Shown here piece after piece: positions 1 through 7,019 of a stretch of DNA of 20,511 nucleotides; positions within the stretch are counted from its first letter, which is position 1, and every line of letters starts with the position of its first letter. This DNA is from an uncultured Ectothiorhodospiraceae bacterium (lineage in GTDB: Bacteria > Pseudomonadota > Gammaproteobacteria > UBA6429 > Thiohalophilaceae): NCBI GenBank assembly GCA_947259425.1, contig CAMYMO010000011.1, positions 1-20,511 on the forward strand, given 5' to 3'. A program made the translations under genes and the position numbers. The notes under the pieces were generated by a model that was not told the origin of the DNA, searched no databases, and worked only from the letters and a program-made list of their open reading frames with translations.

Positions 1-148
1 AATCGAATGCTTTACTTATTTGTAGATGATGAAAACCCGCTTGTTGTAATTCGGTACGTAAAGCCTCTTCGTCTTTGTCGGCTTCAATCTCATCATTCAT
101 GTAATTTTCAAATAAGTACATTAATACATCGAGAATATTTTCTTTCAT
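1..148 (-). CDS. smg: Smg family protein (DUF494), N-terminal part
   Basis: Only the first 49 codons lie in the window; the gene runs off the left edge. The translation opens MKENILDVLMYLFENYM and continues with an acidic stretch and a helical segment, which matches the N-terminus of the Smg/DUF494 family. The function of Smg is not established; it is named for its position near dprA in Gammaproteobacteria. The ATG is preceded on the minus strand by a GGGGAG ribosome binding site about 6 nt away. It starts 27 nt after the dprA stop, so it is very probably co-transcribed with dprA. Identification is by recognised N-terminal sequence plus synteny. Confidence 0.85.
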   Translation of the reverse strand, partial: MKENILDVLMYLFENYMNDEIEADKDEEALRTELQQAGFHHLQISKAFD

Positions 149-175
149 TATATACTCCCCATAAGCTCGTTTCGC

Positions 176-1342
176 TTACCCATAACTAATCCCACACACA
201 TTCTCTTTAACATTATCCTGACCTGCCCGAGCTCGGCAATATTGCCCCGCACTGGTTATATGGACAAAATTCTGCAATTCCAATACCAACAGCATGGAGC
301 AAACGACGTCTGCCGTCAATCCACAGCGATCGATGACCTGATCAACGTTGGTTGGATCATAATCGACGGCCTCCAGCACTTTTCGATAACCCACGTCTAA
401 ATTCTCCAGCCCGAGCACGGGCATTTCTTCCCCGTAATCAAACTCCGTTTGGGTCAGGCGTAAATCGAACTCCTCTAAAATATCTCCAATGTTTTCAACA
501 AGTTTCGCGCCCTGACGCAATAACCAGTGGCAACCACGACTGGTTGGATTATGGATCGATCCTGGAATCGCAAATACATCGCGCCCTTGTTCCAGCGCCT
601 GTTTCGCTGTGATCAGCGAACCACTTTTGAGCGCCGCCTCGACCACTATGACCCCGCGTGAAAGCCCGCTAATGATACGGTTTCGTAGTGGAAAATTTCG
701 ACCAAGGGGTTGGGTACCAAGTGGAAATTCGGAAACAATCAATCCCTCAGATTCTATTTGGCTTTCTAAGTCTCTGTTTTTACTCGGGTAAATAACATCC
801 AAACCGGTACCGGCCACGGCAATCGTGGCCCCCGACACCGATAAGTCTCCATGATGAGCTGCCGCATCGATGCCTAAGGCCATACCGCTGGTGATCGTGA
901 AACCCAGTTTTGCCGCACCAGCAGCAAGATCATAGGCGGTCTGATAGCCGCTACGAGTCGGATTACGACTCCCTACCACCGCCAACTGTTGGCGTTCGAA
1001 AATCGACAGGTCCCCTTTGTAGTAGAGTAAAAACGGCGAATCTGAAATTTCCGCTAATGAGGATGGGTAACTTACTTCACCTCGAGATAACACACCATGC
1101 TGACTATCCTCCAACCACAGCAGAGTGTTATCGACGGCCTGCCAATCGGGTTTTGCCAATGCCTTACAGGCAAGCTCTGATAAGCCAAGCGCCTGCCAGG
1201 CTAAGCTACCTGCCTCAAACAAATCTTGGGGGTTATTAAAGTGTTGTAAAAGTTGATTGGCGCGACGTGCACCGAGTATCGGATTAATTAAATTAAGCGC
1301 TAGCCAATAGCGCAGCTCTTGCTGTTCCATCCCTGGTTTCAT
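176..1342 (-). CDS. dprA: DNA-processing protein DprA
   Basis: DprA (Smf) binds incoming single-stranded DNA during natural transformation and loads RecA; it is a cytoplasmic protein. The Rossmann-like core is visible from about residue 90: VVGSRNPTRSGYQ, then TSGMALGIDAAAHHGDL, AVAGTGLDVIYP, EFPLGTQPLGRNFPLRNRIISG (key residues G-x-R-N-F-P-x-R-N-R) and GSLITAKQALEQGRDVFAIPGS. The ~70-residue C-terminal tail fits the winged-helix (DML1-like) domain found in many DprA proteins. An in-frame ATG two codons upstream (1348) touches the AAGGAG ribosome binding site, with one intervening base. The ATG at 1342 lies 7 nt from it and is preferred, giving 388 residues. The gene lies between the LysM lipoprotein gene and smg, the usual gammaproteobacterial order. 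Nothing in it looks broken. Confidence 0.95.
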   Translation of the reverse strand: MKPGMEQQELRYWLALNLINPILGARRANQLLQHFNNPQDLFEAGSLAWQALGLSELACKALAKPDWQAVDNTLLWLEDSQHGVLSRGEVSYPSSLAEISDSPFLLYYKGDLSIFERQQLAVVGSRNPTRSGYQTAYDLAAGAAKLGFTITSGMALGIDAAAHHGDLSVSGATIAVAGTGLDVIYPSKNRDLESQIESEGLIVSEFPLGTQPLGRNFPLRNRIISGLSRGVIVVEAALKSGSLITAKQALEQGRDVFAIPGSIHNPTSRGCHWLLRQGAKLVENIGDILEEFDLRLTQTEFDYGEEMPVLGLENLDVGYRKVLEAVDYDPTNVDQVIDRCGLTADVVCSMLLVLELQNFVHITSAGQYCRARAGQDNVKENVCGISYG

Positions 1343-1400
1343 TTTCATGCTCCTTGTTTTGTTTGGTCAACTCAATCCTTGAGTAAGCCAATAATGACAA

Positions 1401-1426
1401 GCCCCGATTACAGATGCAATCAGGGC
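1401..1426 (-). terminator. Hairpin between lysM and dprA, possible weak terminator/attenuator
   Basis: A 9-bp stem with one G-U pair (GCCCTGATT / AATCGGGGC on the minus strand) encloses an 8-nt loop. It lies in the 140-bp spacer between the lysM stop and the dprA start. The sequence after it on the minus strand (TTGTCATTATT) is only mildly T-rich, so a true rho-independent terminator is doubtful. It could reduce read-through from lysM into dprA or act as an RNA end stabiliser. Confidence 0.35.
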
Positions 1427-1482
1427 CTGGGTCGATCTTTGTAGGATTTTTCTGAAATTAAATTTGTGTGTGAATAAACCGG

Positions 1483-2697
1483 TTAAGGCGTGTAAACATA
1501 ATCATGTACGGCCAGGTCGGTAAAGGCCTCCATAATCAAACCGTAGCTTACCTTTTCATCCGGTTTAAAGATCATGAGTAATCCTGCACGCTCTTCGGGT
1601 AAACGAATCTTAAAATTGCCCCGAGGTGATTTCACGATATCACCTTGTTGGTGAACCTCGAGTACGTGACCTGCCTGCAGGCCTTCAGACGCCCCTTTAT
1701 TTAAGACGACAATATCGTATTGACCGATTCGATCCACCCCTTCAGCAACAGAAATAATCCGGCCGGCAATCTCACGATCGGGCGCACGCGGGAAAAAGTT
1801 TAAATCCAGCTCTTCCGACTGTATCGGAACCAGTACGTCACCTTTGAGGATCTCTTTATAGGCTGTTTTCACCACTAGAGTAGCCGGATCGCCCAGTTTG
1901 AGTAAGCGCGCTGAACCTAGATTTATCGCCTCATAACCCAGCAGTTGATTGGTGTCCGGGTCAATGTATTTTCGGCCCTTGCGGACAATATTAAAATTGA
2001 TGGTACTGGAATCCAGTATTGGACGTACATAGATGCGTGCGCCTTTACCACTAATAATGTTGTCACCATAGTTAGAAACAATATACGGTGATTTGTCTAA
2101 AACAGAGGGTTCCAGGATGTAAGGACGTCGCAAAAATGCGGCAATCGCACTCTTCGGAATCGTACTAATTGCCCGTGACAGCTTCTCTTCACGCGCTGAC
2201 GGAGATAATTTCACCGTGGTTAGATTGGTCGCAGGCAATGGCGTCGGGTCTACCTCAGCACCAACAATCGAGATGCTTGGCTTACCATCACGCCAGGTTA
2301 ACGCAATCACATCACCCGGGTAGATTAAATGCGGATTCCGAATCTTGGGATTGACGTGCCAGACCTCAGGCCACAGCCAGGGATCCTTTAGAAAATGAGC
2401 AGAAATATCCCACAGGGTATCGCCCGATTTCACCACATAACGATCCGGAACACCTTCATTGATTGGAGAGGCCGCAGGCACATCCGGCTCAGGTGCGGCG
2501 GGCATCGGCTCTGAATTCTCGATAGCAATGGGCTCATCGCGGACAACTTCTTCCGGCGGGGGTGAACTCACCTCGGGCGCCTTTTCTTTGTCGTTAACAG
2601 GTTTGCTACTGCAAGCTGTCAGGATCAACAGACTGCCCATTAACATTGGGGCCAAAATAGAAGATAGATGTATTCTTAAACGCTTATTCGGTATCAT
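1483..2697 (-). CDS. LysM-domain lipoprotein
   Basis: This 404-residue protein has a lipoprotein signal peptide: a basic N-terminus, a hydrophobic stretch and the lipobox LTAC, with C29 as the predicted lipidated cysteine. A Pro/Glu-rich linker (about 30-80) follows. Next comes one LysM domain from about 84 to 133 (YVVKSGDTLWDISAHFLKDP, then NPHLIYPGDVIAL), which in this family binds peptidoglycan. The remaining ~270 residues resemble the C-terminal region of LysM proteins routinely found beside dprA; I cannot name a catalytic motif in it. A GAGGGTGA ribosome binding site 3 nt before the ATG supports the start. It is divergent from def and upstream of dprA. A role in envelope maintenance is inferred from the domain only. 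Confidence 0.88.
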   Translation of the reverse strand: MIPNKRLRIHLSSILAPMLMGSLLILTACSSKPVNDKEKAPEVSSPPPEEVVRDEPIAIENSEPMPAAPEPDVPAASPINEGVPDRYVVKSGDTLWDISAHFLKDPWLWPEVWHVNPKIRNPHLIYPGDVIALTWRDGKPSISIVGAEVDPTPLPATNLTTVKLSPSAREEKLSRAISTIPKSAIAAFLRRPYILEPSVLDKSPYIVSNYGDNIISGKGARIYVRPILDSSTINFNIVRKGRKYIDPDTNQLLGYEAINLGSARLLKLGDPATLVVKTAYKEILKGDVLVPIQSEELDLNFFPRAPDREIAGRIISVAEGVDRIGQYDIVVLNKGASEGLQAGHVLEVHQQGDIVKSPRGNFKIRLPEERAGLLMIFKPDEKVSYGLIMEAFTDLAVHDYVYTP

Positions 2698-2830
2698 AAG
2701 TCACCCTCAACTGGGCAGAATTTAAACTATATTTAATAAGGAACCACACGCTAGCCAGCATGATATCCTGTTGTATCATAATGTTAGCAGCTTTTTCTAC
2801 GAATGTACTATAAATAACACACGAAATCCT
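2698..2830. promoter_or_regulatory. Divergent promoter region for lysM and def
   Basis: This 133-bp AT-rich spacer separates oppositely oriented genes and must hold at least two promoters. On the minus strand a TATGAT (-10-like, complement of 2775-2780) has TTCGTA 17 bp upstream, a weak -35. On the plus strand TATAAAT at 2809-2815 is a possible -10 for def, but no good -35 is placed correctly. I treat both as candidates only. Confidence 0.35.
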
Positions 2831-3346
2831 ATGTCATTACTCAATATATTGCATTTTCCTGACGAACGTCTCAGAACCATCGCACAGCCTGTCGATGAGG
2901 TAAATGATGAGATTCGCACCTTAGTCAATAACATGTTCGAAACCATGTATGCCGCACCCGGCATCGGATTGGCCGCCACCCAGGTCAACGTCCACCAGCG
3001 CATCATTGTTATCGACACCTCTGAGGAAAAAGACCAGCCTTTATGCTTAATTAATCCCGAAATTATCGAACGTGATGGGATCCAGAGCTATGAGGAAGGC
3101 TGCCTATCGATTCCTGGCTTTTATGAGAATGTTGAGCGGGCCAATACCATTACCGTCAAGGCACTGGATAAAGACGGCAAAGAATTCCAGCTCCGTACCG
3201 ATGGTCTGCTCGCCGTCTGCATTCAACACGAAATGGATCACCTGCAAGGCAAACTGTTTGTTGATTATATCTCCGAAATGAAGCGCTCACGGATCAAGAA
3301 AAAACTGCTAAAACTGCAGAAAAACCATGAGCCTGTTTCACTTTAA
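2831..3346 (+). CDS. def: Peptide deformylase
   Basis: The protein removes the formyl group from the N-terminal methionine of new proteins, using a metal (usually Fe2+) in the cytoplasm. At 171 residues it has the standard length of the family. All three motifs are intact: GIGLAATQV from G44, EEGCLSIPG with metal ligand C91, and QHEMDHLQG with H133, E134 and H137. The last is the HEXXH zinc/iron site. The start MSLLNILHFPDERLR matches family N-termini. An in-frame ATG 60 nt upstream (2771) would add 20 residues unlike any deformylase and is rejected. The ribosome binding site is weak. The usual downstream partner fmt is separated here by an opposing gene. Confidence 0.97.
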   Translation: MSLLNILHFPDERLRTIAQPVDEVNDEIRTLVNNMFETMYAAPGIGLAATQVNVHQRIIVIDTSEEKDQPLCLINPEIIERDGIQSYEEGCLSIPGFYENVERANTITVKALDKDGKEFQLRTDGLLAVCIQHEMDHLQGKLFVDYISEMKRSRIKKKLLKLQKNHEPVSL

Positions 3347-3363
3347 AACTTATAAAAAGCAGT

Positions 3364-4035
3364 CTAAATATGAGTAATACTTAACTTAACTTTTGACGGA
3401 TCAATATTTTTGTACTTGTATTTTAGTAATTGGCTATCTCGTCGCCAATGATTTGTCACATTATATTTTACTCTAGCTTCTTTTTTTACTGCTTTATTTT
3501 CTTCTTCTTCATCGTCGTCTACCCCCGAATAATCACATTCAGAAACGGCAATCGACACTTCTCCTACATATGTGGCCTTGCCTTTTTCAATTGTAAACGG
3601 TAAAGAAACAAACCTATCCGTTATAGAAGAAGATTCGGCATTATGCCCCGTTATGCTGTTAAAGTAATAGTTACCTGGACTCATTTTAACGACATGGAAA
3701 AATCCAGGTGGTGATCGATAATCGGCCTTTCTTAGGTTAGTAAGCGGTGAGTAAGCAGTTATATCGATTAATTTATCACCGTCACGCGTTGCATACAATT
3801 TGCCGTATGGCCATATATCAGCCCCGAGGTTAGCGCCAAGAGTAAATGGTGTAACGATAGATTCACAACGCATCGTAAAGCGAGTAGCGACAATTAATAA
3901 ACCGCTATTTTCCTGTGCTGCCGTACTAAGTGAATAATTAGAGGGCACCGAGCTCGTCCCAATTGACTCACTCCGAATCATGAGCCCACACCCGGTAATC
4001 AAAAAGCTAAGCGCCAGTAAAATAATTTTTTTCAT
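3364..4035 (-). CDS. Putative lipoprotein of unknown function between def and fmt
   Basis: The 223-residue product begins MKKIILLALSFLITGCG, a clear lipoprotein signal with lipobox ITGC and C16 as the likely lipidated residue. The chosen ATG has GGGGGAAG just upstream; a further in-frame ATG 15 nt earlier (4050) has no ribosome binding site and spoils the signal. The body is predicted beta-rich, with PGNYYF and KGKATYVGEV segments. These recall small envelope lipoproteins of the DUF2846 type, but I do not assign it. A run of Asp/Glu (DDDEEEE) precedes a basic C-terminus. Three sampled 60-bp lines of the gene contain 33-37% GC, against 55% in a sampled line of fmt. It lies opposite to, and splits, the normally adjacent def-fmt pair, so recent acquisition is likely. 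Confidence 0.75.
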   Translation of the reverse strand: MKKIILLALSFLITGCGLMIRSESIGTSSVPSNYSLSTAAQENSGLLIVATRFTMRCESIVTPFTLGANLGADIWPYGKLYATRDGDKLIDITAYSPLTNLRKADYRSPPGFFHVVKMSPGNYYFNSITGHNAESSSITDRFVSLPFTIEKGKATYVGEVSIAVSECDYSGVDDDEEEENKAVKKEARVKYNVTNHWRRDSQLLKYKYKNIDPSKVKLSITHI

Positions 4036-4133
4036 ACTTCCCCCAATCATCCATTAAGGTATAAATGGCTAAAAAACTTAGTCGCTCAAAATGGTATGCT
4101 AAAGAACATAACACACTAACACGGCTTTTTTCC
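4036..4133. promoter_or_regulatory. Spacer between lipoprotein gene and fmt with candidate fmt promoter
   Basis: Because fmt is cut off from def by an opposing gene, it needs its own promoter. TGGTATGCT at 4092-4100 resembles an extended -10 (TGnTATnnT) about 34 nt before the fmt ATG, with no recognisable -35. The lipoprotein promoter must also lie here or just inside fmt. The call is a candidate from pattern only. Confidence 0.3.
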
Positions 4134-5111
4134 ATGAAGATAATTTTTGCTGGCACTCCGGATTTCGCCGCTACTGCATTAAAAGCCCTGCTTGATGCCG
4201 GGCATAATATTATTGCGGTGTATACCCAACCCGATCGGCCGGCTGGTCGTGGCCGAAAACTCAAGCCCGGTCCCGTTAAGGCCCTTGCCTTGGAACACAA
4301 CATTACAGTCGAACAACCGCTCAATTTCAAACAAGCCGATTCAATCGAGACATTAAAAAACTATCGAGCAGATTTGATGGTCGTCGCCGCCTATGGTTTG
4401 TTGCTACCAAAAGCGGTTTTGGATGCCCCCGTACAGGGTTGTTTAAATATTCATGCGTCGTTATTACCGCGCTGGCGTGGTGCGGCGCCCATTCAACGAG
4501 CCATTTTAGCCGGTGATGCTGAAACCGGTATTACCATTATGCAAATGAATGAAGGTCTCGACACGGGCGATATGTTGTTAAAGCTTCCAACCGCCATTAC
4601 TGCAGACGATACCGGTGGCAGCCTGCATGATCGGCTGGCGGTGATGGGCGGTGAAGCAATCATCCAGGCACTCACGAAACTATCTAATCAACAGTTAACC
4701 CCGGAAAAGCAGGACGATAAGCTCGCGAATTACGCGAAAAAATTACATAAGGCTGAAGCCTGGATCGACTGGACTAAACCAGTCAGCGAGATCGACCGAC
4801 ACATTCGTGCCTTTAATCCCTGGCCAACCTGTCAATCTCAACTGGCCGACAAGATCATACGCATTCAAGCGGCACAAATCCTGGATCAGGATCGTGCTGA
4901 TAACACAACACAGCCGTCAAATAAGAGCGGTGAAATTCTTGCTTATTCAAAACAGGGGATTGATGTTCAGTGTGGTCAGGGCCAATTACGTCTACTCAAA
5001 TGTCAGTTACCCGGCAGCCGTGCTATGTCAGTGACCGACATACATAATGGCCACCCCGATCTCTTCAAGCCTGGACAATATTTTGTCGGCTGTGATTCCC
5101 AAGCGAAATGA
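4134..5111 (+). CDS. fmt: Methionyl-tRNA formyltransferase
   Basis: Fmt transfers a formyl group from 10-formyl-tetrahydrofolate to initiator Met-tRNA, priming translation. The 325-residue product begins MKIIFAGTPDFAA, the canonical N-terminus. The formyl-folate binding and catalytic site is intact, with N105, H107 (in HASLLPRWRGAAPI) and D143 (in LDTGDML). The C-terminal OB-fold domain follows from about residue 205 (KLHKAEAWIDW, then IRAFNPWP). No good ribosome binding site precedes this ATG. An in-frame ATG at 4065 has AAGG 6 nt before it and would add 23 residues. That extension is not typical of Fmt, so the shorter form is preferred. The stop overlaps the rsmB start by 4 nt (ATGA), which indicates translational coupling. 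Confidence 0.96.
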   Translation: MKIIFAGTPDFAATALKALLDAGHNIIAVYTQPDRPAGRGRKLKPGPVKALALEHNITVEQPLNFKQADSIETLKNYRADLMVVAAYGLLLPKAVLDAPVQGCLNIHASLLPRWRGAAPIQRAILAGDAETGITIMQMNEGLDTGDMLLKLPTAITADDTGGSLHDRLAVMGGEAIIQALTKLSNQQLTPEKQDDKLANYAKKLHKAEAWIDWTKPVSEIDRHIRAFNPWPTCQSQLADKIIRIQAAQILDQDRADNTTQPSNKSGEILAYSKQGIDVQCGQGQLRLLKCQLPGSRAMSVTDIHNGHPDLFKPGQYFVGCDSQAK

Positions 5112-6424
5112 CTAAAATAGTAAATCCACGCGCAACGGCTGCTTATGTGATTTACTCAGTTGCCCACGAAGGCACTAATCTGGATGATGCCTTAGCCAAA
5201 CACCTCGTACACTCAGAACCCAAAACGCACGGCTTTATTAAAGCCATGTGTTTTGGCACCCTACGATTTTATCCTCGATTACTTTTTTTCCTCAGTCATT
5301 TAGTAGACAAACCGATCAAAAATAAAGAAAAAATTATTGAGTGCTTATTGCTGGTGGGTATCTATGAAATCTTCTACATGCAGACCCCGGCGCATGCCTG
5401 TGTATCCGAGACCGTCAGTGCGGCGCTGGATCTTAACAAGAAATGGGCAAAAGGATTAATCAACGCCGTGTTACGTGGCGCATTACGCGAGCAACAGCAA
5501 CTTGAAATCGCCTGCAAAAAAAGTGAAGGCGCCATCAGCGCCCATCCAAAGTGGCTGCTGAAACTAATTAAGAAACACTGGCCAAACGAACAACAACACA
5601 TTATTCAAGCAAACAATCAGGCCGGCCCATTAAGTTTACGAGTCAATCGACAAAAAGTCAGCCGTGATGATTATTTGCAGCGCTTAACCAATAAGAGTAT
5701 CGATGCAACTCGCTGTGCGTTTTCCAGTGTCGGACTTCAATGTACACAGGCCGTCGATGTAACGGAGTTACCCGGTTTCGCTCAAGGTGAGGTAAGCGTA
5801 CAAGACCAGGCCGCCCAACTGGCCGCGAGCCTGCTCGATCCCCAAGCCGGTGAGCGCATACTCGATGCCTGCGCCGCGCCAGGTGGCAAGACCGCTCATT
5901 TGTTAGAACACTGCCCACAAATCGATTTGGTTGCGCTTGATAAAGTGGAAGCTCGTGTTGCCCGAATTCGGGAAAATTTAGATCGACTTGGCTTAAGTGC
6001 ACACATTATTACTGGCGATGCACTGCAAGCCGGCGATCAACCTAATTCATGGTGGGATGGCAAACCCTTCGATCGCATTTTATTAGACGCACCCTGTAGC
6101 GCCACGGGGGTGATACGCCGCCACCCGGATATTAAGCTACTACGTCGTTCCCAGGACGTCGCCCAGCTCGTCGAAACCCAGGCACAAATGTTGTCTTCCC
6201 TCTGGCCCTTACTGAAAACCGGAGGTATGCTGTTATACTCCACCTGCTCCATTTTGGCAGAGGAAAATGATCAACAAATTCAACAATTTGTGCAAAATAA
6301 TGCCAGTGCAGAATCCCGGCCAATCGACGCTGACTGGGGTCATATGGGCCAATATGGGCGTCAGATTCTACCCGGCGAATCAGACATGGACGGCTTTTTC
6401 TACGCGCTTATTCAAAAAAAATAA
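5108..6424 (+). CDS. rsmB: 16S rRNA (cytosine-967-C5) methyltransferase RsmB
   Basis: RsmB (Fmu/Sun) methylates C967 of 16S rRNA using S-adenosylmethionine. The 438 residues are close to the usual ~430. An N-terminal NusB-like RNA-binding domain (about 1-140) precedes the Rossmann methyltransferase domain. That domain has the SAM motif LDACAAPGGKTAHLLE, the catalytic motif DAPCSATGVIRRHPD with C330 and the motif LLYSTCS with C380. These two cysteines correspond to the pair used by RNA m5C methyltransferases. The start overlaps the fmt stop. The 3' end is overlapped by the best start of the DUF4390 gene, which continues the coupled series fmt-rsmB-DUF4390-ntrY-ntrX. Confidence 0.97.
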   Translation: MTKIVNPRATAAYVIYSVAHEGTNLDDALAKHLVHSEPKTHGFIKAMCFGTLRFYPRLLFFLSHLVDKPIKNKEKIIECLLLVGIYEIFYMQTPAHACVSETVSAALDLNKKWAKGLINAVLRGALREQQQLEIACKKSEGAISAHPKWLLKLIKKHWPNEQQHIIQANNQAGPLSLRVNRQKVSRDDYLQRLTNKSIDATRCAFSSVGLQCTQAVDVTELPGFAQGEVSVQDQAAQLAASLLDPQAGERILDACAAPGGKTAHLLEHCPQIDLVALDKVEARVARIRENLDRLGLSAHIITGDALQAGDQPNSWWDGKPFDRILLDAPCSATGVIRRHPDIKLLRRSQDVAQLVETQAQMLSSLWPLLKTGGMLLYSTCSILAEENDQQIQQFVQNNASAESRPIDADWGHMGQYGRQILPGESDMDGFFYALIQKK

Positions 6425-7019
6425 GACTCAATTCGGCTCGCAACGTGCACGATCTTGTCGTACCCAGATACTTTTAAAACAACTCTTAATATTATTTTTC
6501 ATGTTCGTTCCTGGTACCGCGCTATGGGCGAATGGCTTCACTATCCGCTCGGTTGAAACCAACCTGGTCGAAAAAGTCTATAACGTCAGCGCCCAAATAG
6601 ACTATCAATTTAGCGACGTTGCCATTGAAGCCCTGCAAAACGGCGTACCGTTATTAATCTTGATTGACATTAAAGTCGATCGTGAACGCAGCTGGTGGCT
6701 TGATAAAAATATTGCCGAACTGCAACAGGGTTACTTACTGCTCTACCATGCACTTACGGAAAAATATATCGTCAATAACTTAAACAGTGGTGCACAAGAC
6801 AATTATGACTCGCTTAACGCCGCGCTATCCGTACTAGGGCGATTGGAAGCACTGCCCATACTCGATGCGAACCTGGTCAATAAAAATAATCGAATTATTG
6901 TTCGCTTGCACACCTATCTGGATCTTGAGGCATTGCCAGCACCAATGCGCCCACTAGCCTACATCTCATCGCAATGGCGATTAGAAAGTGATTGGTACGA
7001 ATGGCCATTACAGCCTTAA
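6354..7019 (+). CDS. DUF4390 family exported protein
   Basis: The conserved part begins ANGFTIRSVETNLVEKVY and ends SDWYEWPLQP, which I recognise as the DUF4390 family commonly found between rsmB and an NtrY-type kinase gene. It lacks enzymatic motifs and its function is unknown. A hydrophobic segment ending in TALWANG (around residues 41-58 of this model) looks like a cleavable signal peptide, so the mature protein is probably periplasmic. The start is uncertain. No ATG, GTG or TTG lies in frame between the rsmB stop and the signal segment, apart from an ATG at 6501 that would cut into it. The ATG at 6354, inside rsmB (71-nt overlap), is the nearest usable one and gives an unusually long basic N-region. 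The 3' end overlaps ntrY by 19 nt. Confidence 0.75.
   Translation: MGVRFYPANQTWTAFSTRLFKKNKTQFGSQRARSCRTQILLKQLLILFFMFVPGTALWANGFTIRSVETNLVEKVYNVSAQIDYQFSDVAIEALQNGVPLLILIDIKVDRERSWWLDKNIAELQQGYLLLYHALTEKYIVNNLNSGAQDNYDSLNAALSVLGRLEALPILDANLVNKNNRIIVRLHTYLDLEALPAPMRPLAYISSQWRLESDWYEWPLQP

Noticed and set aside
2771..2830. Upstream in-frame start for def adding 20 residues
   Set aside because: The added peptide is unlike deformylase N-termini and the region carries promoter-like AT-rich sequence; MSLLNILHFPDERL is the normal start.
4007..4330. Minus-strand open frame across the fmt 5' end
   Set aside because: It is antisense to the strongly conserved Fmt N-terminus, has no recognisable domain and no supporting ribosome binding site.
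6267..6353. Longer DUF4390 start deep inside rsmB
   Set aside because: It would overlap rsmB by 158 nt and extend an already over-long N-region; the 6354 ATG is closer to the signal segment.
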